Shown: positions 1-5,974 of the stretch, piece after piece
Position numbering within the stretch: the stretch's first letter is position 1
Layout of the letters: the number at the start of each line of letters is the position of its first letter
NCBI GenBank assembly: GCA_021107605.1
Contig: JAIOSN010000005.1
Coordinates: 1-6,510 of the forward strand
Origin: Anaerolineae bacterium
Lineage (GTDB): Bacteria; Chloroflexota; Anaerolineae; B4-G1; SLSP01
Direction of reading: 5' to 3'
Length of the DNA: 6,510 bases
Position numbers and translations under genes: made by a program
The notes under the pieces: generated by a model
What the model saw: the letters and a program-made list of their open reading frames with translations, nothing else
Database searches by the model: none
Told to the model about the DNA's origin: nothing

Positions 1-2
1 AG

Positions 3-839
3 GTCGCGCTGATTTTGGTACTCAACGTGGTAGTCTTGGCGATGAGTGACTTGGTCCACAACTTGCGTGCGCAGCGCCGTTTGGCCGAATTGCGGTTGGT
101 AGAGCTGGGACAGGCCTATAATATTTTGACCGAGACTAACGAATTACGCGATCAAATGGTACAGAATATCTCCCACGAATTACGAACTCCGCTCTCCATG
201 GTAATTGGTTATAGCGAGCTCTTGGAGAGCGGTACCTGGGGTGAATTGAGCGCAGAGCAAAAAGAAGCCGCGCACGTTATCTGGAAAAATGGCCGTCGTC
301 TCTCCGAAATTGTGGAGAAGGTGACAGTACTGGATCAAGTAGGGGTAGGCCAGATGACGCATCATCCCACTTCTTTGAATGCGTTACTTCGCACCTCAAT
401 AAACGCTTGGCAAGAGACCCTGCTGGATAATTATACTTTGCGACTTCAGATGCCAGAGAAAACCCTTAACCTAAGTGGTGACGTACAATATCTACGCCTG
501 GCTATTGATGCCCTGTTAGATAATGCCCTTAAATTCAGCCCAGAAGGTGGTGAAATTACCATCAAACTATGGAATGAAGAGGGTAAAATTTATCTGGTGG
601 TAAAAGACCAGGGGATTGTGATCTCTGAGCAATATCAGGCACATCTTTTTGAGCGTTTTTACCAAGTAGATGGTTCCACCACGCGGCAATTTGGTGGCTT
701 GGGAACCGGATTAGCTCTGGTCAAAGCCGTGGCCGTGGCGCATGGTGGTGGGACCTGGGTGAAAAGCGAACTTGGGAAAGGGAGCACTTTTGGCTTCTGG
801 ATACCAGACTCGCACCAATTCCAACAACAAGTAACATGA
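3..839 (+). CDS. Sensor histidine kinase, C-terminal part (5' end outside window)
   Basis: This is the catalytic half of a two-component sensor kinase, which autophosphorylates on His and passes the phosphate to a response regulator not present here. The frame is open back to the window edge, and the first residues (VALILVLNVVVLAM) look like the end of a membrane helix, so the TTG at 15 is unlikely to be the true start. Counting the codon at 3 as residue 1, a helical linker runs from about 15 to 52. The H-box is NISHELRTPL with the phospho-acceptor His58. The N-box has Asn174 in LLDNALKFSPEGG, and an F-box (LFERFYQ) is at about 215-221. The G2 lid is GGLGTGLALVK at 231-241. The G1 box reads DQGIVIS (202-208), with Val where the second Gly of DxGxG is usual. 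Base composition is more AT-rich than the following genes: 421-480 is 25/60 G+C, against 39/60 for 1261-1320 in pcm. The sensory input domain is not visible. Confidence 0.93.
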   Translation, partial: VALILVLNVVVLAMSDLVHNLRAQRRLAELRLVELGQAYNILTETNELRDQMVQNISHELRTPLSMVIGYSELLESGTWGELSAEQKEAAHVIWKNGRRLSEIVEKVTVLDQVGVGQMTHHPTSLNALLRTSINAWQETLLDNYTLRLQMPEKTLNLSGDVQYLRLAIDALLDNALKFSPEGGEITIKLWNEEGKIYLVVKDQGIVISEQYQAHLFERFYQVDGSTTRQFGGLGTGLALVKAVAVAHGGGTWVKSELGKGSTFGFWIPDSHQFQQQVT

Positions 840-867
840 GAGTTCTGGTGCTGCTCTGCGGTGATTT

Positions 868-873
868 GAGGAG
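868..873 (+). promoter_or_regulatory. Ribosome binding site of pcm
   Basis: GAGGAG lies 6 nt before the ATG at 880. It is a strong Shine-Dalgarno match and supports that start. It falls in the 40-bp gap after the kinase stop codon, and no terminator hairpin is visible there, which fits read-through transcription from the kinase gene. Confidence 0.7.
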
Positions 874-879
874 TTAGCT

Positions 880-1527
880 ATGGATGCGGAAGCGATGGTA
901 AACGTGATTCGCTCCCGGGGGATGCATGATGCAGCTCTCCTAAGCGCTCTGCGCGCGGTTCCGCGTAAACATTTTGTGCCAAAAGCGCTGCGCGACTACG
1001 CTTACAACGATTATCCGTTGAGTATCGGGCTGGGACAGACGATCTCGCAACCTTACATGGTCGCTCTGATGACCGCCCGGCTAGAGGTTTCTCCGGGGGA
1101 GAAGGTGTTGGAGATCGGCACCGGTTCAGGCTACCAGACAGCTATCCTGGCCGAGCTGGGATTGGAAGTTTACACGGTTGAGGTGCTCCCGGAGCTCCAC
1201 GCGCAAGCACGGGAGCGGCTAACTGCGCTGGGCTACGAGAAGATCCATTTCCGGCTGGGGGATGGCTACCAGGGCTGGCCGGAACATGCCCTGTATGCCG
1301 GTATCATCGTCACCGCCGCCCCGCGCCAGATCCCGCCGCCGCTGTTGGCGCAATTGGCCGAGGGCGGCAATATGATCATCCCCACGGGGCCGCCGGGCCG
1401 GCATCAAATCCTCTGGAAAGTTATGCGCGTCTCCGGCGAGATCAAAAAGATACGGTTGGGTGACGTGGCTTTTGTGCCGCTAGTGCATAGCAACACTAGC
1501 ACCTCGAACGAACGACTACCTGACTAA
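880..1527 (+). CDS. pcm: Protein-L-isoaspartate O-methyltransferase
   Basis: This cytosolic repair enzyme uses S-adenosylmethionine to methylate L-isoaspartyl residues in aged proteins, starting their return to normal aspartate. The 215 residues match the usual family size of about 210. The family signature GQTISQP is at 52-58. SAM-binding motif I, VLEIGTGSGYQTA, is at 76-88, and the acidic residue that holds the ribose is Glu101 in VYTVE. GDGYQG (127-132), the YAGIIVTAAP strand (139-148), LAEGGNMIIPTG (159-170) and FVPL (198-201) follow in the expected order. The start is supported by GAGGAG at 868-873. The last dozen residues (SNTSTSNERLPD) are low in complexity and lie past the conserved fold. 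Their final codons and the TAA stop fall in degenerate GACTA-type repeat DNA. The gene is probably co-transcribed with the kinase and converges on the hydrolase gene, with 19 bp between the two stops. Confidence 0.96.
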   Translation: MDAEAMVNVIRSRGMHDAALLSALRAVPRKHFVPKALRDYAYNDYPLSIGLGQTISQPYMVALMTARLEVSPGEKVLEIGTGSGYQTAILAELGLEVYTVEVLPELHAQARERLTALGYEKIHFRLGDGYQGWPEHALYAGIIVTAAPRQIPPPLLAQLAEGGNMIIPTGPPGRHQILWKVMRVSGEIKKIRLGDVAFVPLVHSNTSTSNERLPD

Positions 1528-1557
1528 CAACTGCCTGACTACTAGACTATCCGACTA
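1514..1557. repeat. Degenerate GACTA/TAGTC short repeat at convergent gene ends
   Basis: GACTA occurs at 1514, 1522, 1537, 1545 and 1553, with irregular spacers; the steps of 8 bp (1514 to 1522, 1537 to 1545 to 1553) match the octamer period at 5686-5972. Read on the minus strand these are TAGTC units. The patch holds the stop codons of both flanking genes: TAA of pcm (1525-1527) and TAG of the hydrolase (1547-1549). No terminator-like hairpin is apparent in it. Confidence 0.65.
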
Positions 1558-2560
1558 CTCCCCCCAACCACTCGTGGATGGTGCGGGCCGTCTGGTGATA
1601 ATTGTGCTCTACCATGACGTTGTGCCGCGCGTGCGCCGCTACCACGTAATCCGCTCCGTAATGCTGGGCCGAGCGTCGCTCCGCCGGCTCCAAGAGTAAC
1701 GAATCATCCTCTCCGGCTATCCAGAGCAAGGGCGTGTTGACTTTCTCTGGCGGATACCAGAAGGGCGGATTGTGCTGGTAAAGCACCAGGGCAGATTCCG
1801 GCCCCATCTGCGGTTGCAATTCCGCTAACGGCACGGCGGCCTCTGGCCCAACCAAGAACCGCGCCGCAGAGTGCGGGCTGCGCCGCACTAGGGGCGTGGC
1901 ATCCCATGAGAGTAACATCTGCAACACCCCAGCCGGATCAAAGGTCAATAAAGGCCACAATCCATCTTTGAACATGCTATGCGAGACCCACGGGGCCAGC
2001 AACACTGCCGCCGGCAGATCATCTCCCACGTATTTGAGATACCATTGGACGAGTGCGCCCCCCATGCTATGTCCCAACAGCACCGGGCGACGCGGCAAAC
2101 GCTGGATTTCCGTTTGCAGGAAGTTGAGGTAATAATCCAGCGTACAACGCGCGATGGGCCGTTGCGTGGGAGAATTAGCATGTCCCGGCAAACTGTGCGC
2201 GTGCGTTTCCCAGCCCCACTCCGCGAAGAGCTCTTGCCAGAGTTGCCAACACCAGGCGCCATGCCACATGCCATGTTGGAAGACGAGAGGAGTCTCAAAA
2301 CGCCGTTGCCGGGGCCGGTAGACGATACGCTCAATGCCGTCTGTGACATTATGAGTCCGCGTATAGGTTTCCGTCTCAATCGTCTTAGAAAACGTCACGC
2401 CCTGGGGCGCTTGGTTGAGCGGCGCCGCGAGCGTGCGTTCGATATTGCGGCGGCTCAACTGCCAGAGCGCCCAGATCTGTTGGGTGAGCAGGTATCCGGC
2501 CAAAGCACCTGTTCCCAACCCGAAGAAGGTATTTTTCCGTTGGTCTGAATTCTTTTTCAT
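1547..2560 (-). CDS. Membrane-anchored alpha/beta hydrolase
   Basis: This is a 337-residue alpha/beta-hydrolase fold protein of the esterase/lipase type; the substrate cannot be told from sequence. After a short basic N-terminus (MKKNSDQRK), residues 11-33 form a Gly/Leu/Trp-rich hydrophobic segment, likely an uncleaved membrane anchor. The hydrolase core starts near residue 90. It has the oxyanion-region motif FQHGMWHGAWCW (94-105), the nucleophile elbow GHSMGG with Ser165, a candidate acid in IAGEDDS (Asp285 or Asp286) and the catalytic His313 in RHNVMVE. The triad therefore looks complete. The start is the ATG at 2558-2560, preceded by a run of seven G residues instead of a standard Shine-Dalgarno sequence. 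The C-terminal residues GVVG and the TAG stop are written in TAGTC-type repeat DNA, so the tail probably changed when the repeat arrived. It is convergent with pcm, and the decayed MITE-like element lies 12 bp upstream of its ATG. Confidence 0.9.
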   Translation of the reverse strand: MKKNSDQRKNTFFGLGTGALAGYLLTQQIWALWQLSRRNIERTLAAPLNQAPQGVTFSKTIETETYTRTHNVTDGIERIVYRPRQRRFETPLVFQHGMWHGAWCWQLWQELFAEWGWETHAHSLPGHANSPTQRPIARCTLDYYLNFLQTEIQRLPRRPVLLGHSMGGALVQWYLKYVGDDLPAAVLLAPWVSHSMFKDGLWPLLTFDPAGVLQMLLSWDATPLVRRSPHSAARFLVGPEAAVPLAELQPQMGPESALVLYQHNPPFWYPPEKVNTPLLWIAGEDDSLLLEPAERRSAQHYGADYVVAAHARHNVMVEHNYHQTARTIHEWLGGVVG

Positions 2561-2564
2561 GCTA

Positions 2565-2571
2565 CCCCCCC
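2565..2571 (-). promoter_or_regulatory. Poly-G ribosome binding site of the hydrolase
   Basis: Seven consecutive C on the plus strand read as GGGGGGG on the minus strand, 4 nt before the ATG. This is the only G-rich stretch placed to act as a Shine-Dalgarno sequence. A homopolymer of this kind can vary in length, but one sequence cannot show that it does. Confidence 0.45.
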
Positions 2572-2572
2572 A

Positions 2573-2715
2573 TCAATGTCATTATGATAAGACCTCCGCG
2601 GTCTCTAGTCGCGCCGCATAGCTGCAAACTACAGCGTATTTGCGGTAAATTCCTGGCTTGCCAGGGTCACATCAGACCTCTGCGGTCTGGGCAGTTACTT
2701 AACTTATAGACTCTT
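2573..2715 (+). mobile_element. Decayed MITE-like element (copy 1)
   Basis: This is a diverged direct copy of the element at 5799-5946. Its left end TCAATGTCATTATGATAAG differs from the other copy by one base. The next segment, including AGACCTCCGCGGTCT (2590-2604), is identical, as is the inner block GTATTTGCGGTAAATT (2636-2651). A second palindrome-like site, AGACCTCTGCGGTCT, is at 2674-2688. The right end has decayed: CTTAACTTA is kept at 2698-2706, but the terminal AATGACATTGA is not. It also has a private hairpin, CCTGGCTTGCCAGG (2652-2665). It has no coding capacity and fills most of the gap between the hydrolase start and the peptidase gene end. The right boundary is approximate. Confidence 0.7.
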
Positions 2716-2730
2716 TGTTCATATTTCTCC

Positions 2731-2766
2731 GAGGAGGGATTAGAGACAAACCTCCAATCCCTCCTC
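2731..2766 (-). terminator. Strong hairpin downstream of the peptidase gene, possible terminator
   Basis: GAGGAGGGATT (2731-2741) and AATCCCTCCTC (2756-2766) form a perfect 11-bp stem around a 14-nt loop. It begins 10 nt after the TAA of the large minus-strand gene. It is not a textbook intrinsic terminator: in the direction of transcription the T run (TTTTTT) comes before the stem, and the sequence after the stem (GGAGAAATATG) has no U tract. It may be a 3' mRNA-stabilising hairpin or a non-canonical terminator. Confidence 0.5.
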
Positions 2767-2776
2767 CCAAAAAACG

Positions 2777-5671
2777 TTACTTTACACGGAAACGCTCTTG
2801 TTGCAGCTGCCGCAAACCTTCTTGATCTCCGGCCGCTGCCAGCCGAGCTTGTTCCGGCCAGGTGCTGACGTAGGGCACATGGAAGCCGGATTCCGCCAAC
2901 AAGCCCTTGATCTCTGCTGGACTCATCGCGCCCAACTGTTTGAAGAAATTCACGCCGGACGCTTTGAGCAGCGCCTCAGATTTTGCTCCCAAGCCCCAGA
3001 TCTGTTGTAGGTTATCGGAGAGGAACCCGGATCGCTCTTCTACCGGCTCAAACGTTTCCATCCCTGGCGCGCTGAAAGCTACCGCCTGCACCTGCGGGGC
3101 GGTACGCCAGCGATAATCGCGGGCCTGCGCTTGTTTGAAATCCTCTTGGATACCTGCCTTATCGCTGATGCGCCATTGATCGCCCATCCAGCGGTAAAGT
3201 AAGAGCGCGCGGATCTGCTGCGCGTAGGGGGTCTGGTTCCAGCTGTTGATCTCCTCGTAGGCTTTACGCACCCAGCCGATATTGTCGTTCGTCCAACCTT
3301 GCGAAGCAGGATTGTTACAGAGCGGCGCGTTATCGGCGCGGCAGACGTGGTTACTCTCGGTGATGTAGACCGGTAGACCTTTCCACTTGGCCGGGATCCG
3401 TTCCATGAACTGCCGGTAAGTCTGGAAGTCAAAGTAGTGATCTTTCAGCATCGCATCGCCAAAAGTTTGCAGGTGGGTGATAGCGGCCAGCGAGGGGCCA
3501 TGGGTGTAGGCGTGCAAAATCAGCCCGTCCAGGTTGTTGATCCCGGACAACATCTTCTGTAAGTAGTCCAGTGGCCGCCAACGTTGGTTGCCCAACAACT
3601 TCATCGGTACCGAGTTGTAGGGATCTATCGCCCCAGGACAGACAGCCGCATTAGGCAACACTTGCTTGATGCGCGCATAGGTCTTATTGAAAGCTTCCGC
3701 ATAAAGCTCCGGTGTGATGTGCTCCTTGGGGTTTTGATAGCCACCCGGATGCTCGCTGGGGTTATTCTGCTCGTTGGCGATCTGGATAGTCCAGGTGTAG
3801 GTGTGGGGAGAGAGGTCAGCGCGCTTTAGATAGAGCTCCACCCAGCGGGCGCAAGCCGCCGCGAACTCGTCATAATACTGCGATTCCGGCAGTGTGCCGC
3901 TGGGATGATAGCCGTGATTGAGGCGCACGATTACGCCGTAACCACGTTCCGCCCAATCCCAGAGCCGGTTACGCCAATCCTGGTTAAGGTTGACGTCCTG
4001 CGGGCGGCGGGCGACCAGCTCGGTGAAGAAAGTCCAACCCTTTTTGCCCTGCGCCTCGAAGAGCTCGCGGATCGGATCACGGGTTTTGTGGTCATCGCTC
4101 AGTTGGGCCGCGTGCATACCAAAGATATGCGGCGAGATACTAAACGGTAAATCAGCCTGACGGGCCGGCACTCGCTCATCTTTGGTGGTGGGAGCGCGGA
4201 GGAACCAGGCCGCGACATAACCTTCTAGGCGGGCAGGCGTGCGCACCTTTAGCCATTTATCCTGCTCGCCGACCTTCCGCCCCGTCACCTGCGGCGGCTC
4301 CAATGACCTTAAAACGACGCCGTGCGACACCCAACCTACTTGACCATGGTCAGTCCCCGCGCCACTGCGCAGACGCAGCCCGTAATCCGGGCTTTCTACG
4401 ACCACGTAATCGGTGGGCGTGACGCTGGGTTCCGGTGTAGCTGGCAAGGAGTGTTTCACATCAAGATACCAGGCCGCCGTGTAACCCTCTAGGCCATTTG
4501 GAGTACGTACCTGGAGCCAGGCCCCCTGTTGCCCCAACTTCTGGCGTGCGACGGCTTCCGCTTCTAACGACTTGAGCACGGTGCCATCTGTGAATTGCCC
4601 AATCTGCTCATGTTCAATGCCGGGGCCGCTGCGCAATTTGAGAGGTGCAGCGGGACTATCCACGACCACGACAAAGAGCATGGGAGCAGGTTCCGGCGGT
4701 GGCGGCGGAGCGGGCGCAGCCGCTCGTCGCTCTTGGAGGTACCAAGCGGCCGTGTAACCGACCTTCCCAGCCGGCGTCTGGACGCGGAGCCACTCGCCCT
4801 GCGTGCCCAACTTGCGCCGGACAGCAGCTTCCGGTTCCAACGCCTTGAGTATCATGCCATCAGGCATTTGGGCGAGCTGGTCATGCTCCACGCCGGGGCC
4901 GCTCCGCAATTTGAGCGGCATCTGCGGACTCTCCACCACCACGGAGAGCAGCGCTCCCACCGGCAAGCAGAGATACCAAGCAGCCACGTAGCCATCTTTG
5001 CCATCCGGCAGACGGACCCAGAGCCATTGCCCTACTTGGCCCACCTTGCGATAGGCGATATCGGCTTCCTCCAAGGCTCCTAAAATTGCCCCGTCAGCTA
5101 CCTGAGCGATCCGGGAACTGTTCACATAAGGAGCCGCCCGCACGTTGAGATGACCTGCTTCGGGGCTATGAACTTGCACTTCCATAAATGGTTCCGCCGG
5201 CGGCTCCGGCGCTACTTCTTCTCCACCCGCGAAAGGCTTCAGATAAGGAGTGGGATCGATAATGTCGTAAGGATAGTTAGTCTCACCGCGCGCCGTCGCC
5301 CCGCTTTTTTTCAAAGTGAGGTGGAGATGCGCACCGGCGGAATTGCCGCTGTTATCCGCTATGCCCACTAGCTGCCCGGCCTTCACGGCCTGCCCTTTAC
5401 TTACCGAGGTTTCCAATAAGTGCGCATAGATAGTTTGGTAACCACTCTCATGCTGAACGCGCACCTGGTTGCCATAAGGCTTGGAGTTACCATCCAAGCG
5501 CACATCGCTGACAAAGCCATCTGCCACGGCGAAAATTTTGCTGCCCGTGGGCGCACGGAAATCAATACCTTCGTGGCCTGGCAAACCATATTGCCCGTAA
5601 TATTCAGGCCGCTTTCCAAATTTTTGGGTGATGCAATCAAATTCTGTCGGCCAACGCATACGAAAAGTCAT
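2777..5671 (-). CDS. Multidomain M23 peptidase / SH3 x4 / GH-A-like glycosidase / HhH protein
   Basis: This 964-residue protein is probably a cell-wall-acting enzyme. Residues 10-145 are a LytM-type M23 metallopeptidase with a complete zinc site: His33 and Asp37 in HEGIDF, His84 in YAHL, and His115 and His117 in HLHL. Four bacterial SH3 repeats follow (about 164-235, 243-312, 333-403, 421-491), ending in GYxAAWYL or close variants; a Pro-rich linker (about 318-330) separates repeats 2 and 3. Residues 505-870 resemble a clan GH-A TIM barrel, with a candidate acid/base Glu634 in IANEQN and nucleophile Glu772 in YITES. The exact GH family is not recognised. Residues 883-930 (IWGLGAKSEALLKASG, then FKQLGAMSPAEIKGLL) are a helix-hairpin-helix-like module with the STWPEQARLAAAGD tail seen in HhH proteins. 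No signal peptide is present, and a stop codon six codons upstream rules out a long missed leader. The start is supported by GAGGAGG at 5677-5683. The export route is unknown. Confidence 0.9.
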   Translation of the reverse strand: MTFRMRWPTEFDCITQKFGKRPEYYGQYGLPGHEGIDFRAPTGSKIFAVADGFVSDVRLDGNSKPYGNQVRVQHESGYQTIYAHLLETSVSKGQAVKAGQLVGIADNSGNSAGAHLHLTLKKSGATARGETNYPYDIIDPTPYLKPFAGGEEVAPEPPAEPFMEVQVHSPEAGHLNVRAAPYVNSSRIAQVADGAILGALEEADIAYRKVGQVGQWLWVRLPDGKDGYVAAWYLCLPVGALLSVVVESPQMPLKLRSGPGVEHDQLAQMPDGMILKALEPEAAVRRKLGTQGEWLRVQTPAGKVGYTAAWYLQERRAAAPAPPPPPEPAPMLFVVVVDSPAAPLKLRSGPGIEHEQIGQFTDGTVLKSLEAEAVARQKLGQQGAWLQVRTPNGLEGYTAAWYLDVKHSLPATPEPSVTPTDYVVVESPDYGLRLRSGAGTDHGQVGWVSHGVVLRSLEPPQVTGRKVGEQDKWLKVRTPARLEGYVAAWFLRAPTTKDERVPARQADLPFSISPHIFGMHAAQLSDDHKTRDPIRELFEAQGKKGWTFFTELVARRPQDVNLNQDWRNRLWDWAERGYGVIVRLNHGYHPSGTLPESQYYDEFAAACARWVELYLKRADLSPHTYTWTIQIANEQNNPSEHPGGYQNPKEHITPELYAEAFNKTYARIKQVLPNAAVCPGAIDPYNSVPMKLLGNQRWRPLDYLQKMLSGINNLDGLILHAYTHGPSLAAITHLQTFGDAMLKDHYFDFQTYRQFMERIPAKWKGLPVYITESNHVCRADNAPLCNNPASQGWTNDNIGWVRKAYEEINSWNQTPYAQQIRALLLYRWMGDQWRISDKAGIQEDFKQAQARDYRWRTAPQVQAVAFSAPGMETFEPVEERSGFLSDNLQQIWGLGAKSEALLKASGVNFFKQLGAMSPAEIKGLLAESGFHVPYVSTWPEQARLAAAGDQEGLRQLQQERFRVK
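4199..5182 (-). repeat. Four tandem SH3-encoding repeats inside the peptidase gene
   Basis: There are four units of about 70 codons: 4967-5182, 4736-4945, 4463-4675 and 4199-4411. The shared protein pattern is VVVESP, then LKLRSGPG, EHxQ, DGxxLKxLE, KLGxQGxWLxVRTP and GYTAAWYL. Units 2 and 3 are the most alike. Unit 1 is the most diverged, with NVRAAPYVNSS in place of KLRSGPGxEH, which suggests units 2-4 arose by later duplication. SH3 domains of this type usually bind peptidoglycan or other wall polymers. Confidence 0.8.
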
Positions 5672-5676
5672 CGGAA

Positions 5677-5683
5677 CCTCCTC
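5677..5683 (-). promoter_or_regulatory. Ribosome binding site fixing the peptidase start
   Basis: GAGGAGG on the minus strand lies 5 nt before the ATG at 5669-5671. An in-frame TAA at 5687-5689 lies just upstream. Together they fix the start and show that no signal peptide has been missed. The site directly abuts the octamer array. Confidence 0.8.
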
Positions 5684-5685
5684 TA

Positions 5686-5800
5686 ATTAGTCAGTTAGTC
5701 ATTAGTCGGGTAGTCATTAGTCAGTTAGTCGGTTAGTCAGTTAGTCGGTTAGTCAGTTAGTCGGTTAGTCAGTTAGTCGTTAGTCGGTTAGTCGTTAGTC
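5686..5800 (+). repeat. 7/8-bp tandem array, RGTTAGTC units (left part)
   Basis: Fifteen uninterrupted units cover 115 bp. Each ends in TAGTC and is 7 or 8 bp long: ATTAGTC, AGTTAGTC, GGGTAGTC, GGTTAGTC or GTTAGTC. In the middle, AGTTAGTC and GGTTAGTC alternate strictly, giving a 16-bp higher-order period. The unit length is not a multiple of three. The array carries TAG on the plus strand and TAA on the minus strand, so both strands are closed in all frames and it is non-coding. It lies in the leader region of the peptidase gene. Confidence 0.92.
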
Positions 5801-5946
5801 AATGTCATTAAGATAAGACCTCCGCGGTCTCTGGTAGCGTTGCCTAGCGGCAAACCACGGTGTATTTGCGGTAAATTTCTTGCGGGAGAGGGTCGTATTA
5901 GACCTCTGAGGTCTGGTTGGTCAGTAGCTTAACTTAATGACATTGA
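5799..5946 (+). mobile_element. MITE-like non-autonomous element (copy 2, intact ends)
   Basis: The left end TCAATGTCATTAAGATAAG (5799-5817) is the reverse complement of 5928-5946 in 18 of 19 positions. Inside are AGACCTCCGCGGTCT (5816-5830), a possible GCAAA/TTTGC hairpin (5850-5869) and AGACCTCTGAGGTCT (5900-5914), a perfect 7-bp-arm palindrome around one base. There is no open frame of meaningful size, which fits a miniature inverted-repeat element moved by a transposase encoded elsewhere. AGT borders both ends if the element is taken as 5800-5945, a possible 3-bp target duplication. The surrounding AGTC array makes that uncertain. Confidence 0.75.
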
Positions 5947-5972
5947 GTCATTAGTCAGTTAGTCGGTTAGTC
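5946..5972 (+). repeat. 7/8-bp tandem array, continuation beyond the element
   Basis: AGTC, ATTAGTC, AGTTAGTC and GGTTAGTC continue the array of 5686-5800 in the same orientation on the far side of the MITE-like element. This indicates that the element was inserted into a once-continuous array. The last unit is 2 bp from the TAG stop of the 128-residue gene (5975-5977). Together with the left part and the element, it accounts for the whole 303-bp stretch between the two genes. Confidence 0.85.
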
Positions 5973-5974
5973 AA

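Noticed and set aside
15..839. TTG at 15 as the true start of the kinase
   Set aside because: The frame stays open to the window edge and would begin inside a membrane helix, so the gene almost certainly starts upstream of the window.
1528..1560. Bidirectional terminator between pcm and the hydrolase
   Set aside because: The short convergent gap contains repeat units but no stable inverted repeat with a T run on either strand.
1979..2548. Long open frame on the plus strand (189 codons) opposite the alpha/beta hydrolase
   Set aside because: It is antisense to a gene with a complete catalytic triad, its translation shows no recognisable motif, and no convincing ribosome binding site is seen.
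4595..5083. Plus-strand open frame of 162 codons opposite the SH3 repeats
   Set aside because: It mirrors the GC-rich repeat coding DNA on the other strand. The protein has no family resemblance, and the opposite frame is clearly a real multidomain gene.
2777..5671. Prophage endolysin
   Set aside because: M23 plus SH3 without a signal peptide fits a lysin, but there is no holin, tail or other phage gene nearby, and the large barrel and HhH module are atypical.
5686..5972. Possible CRISPR array
   Set aside because: Units are 7-8 bp and contiguous, with no unique spacers of constant length and no cas genes nearby. It is a simple tandem array.
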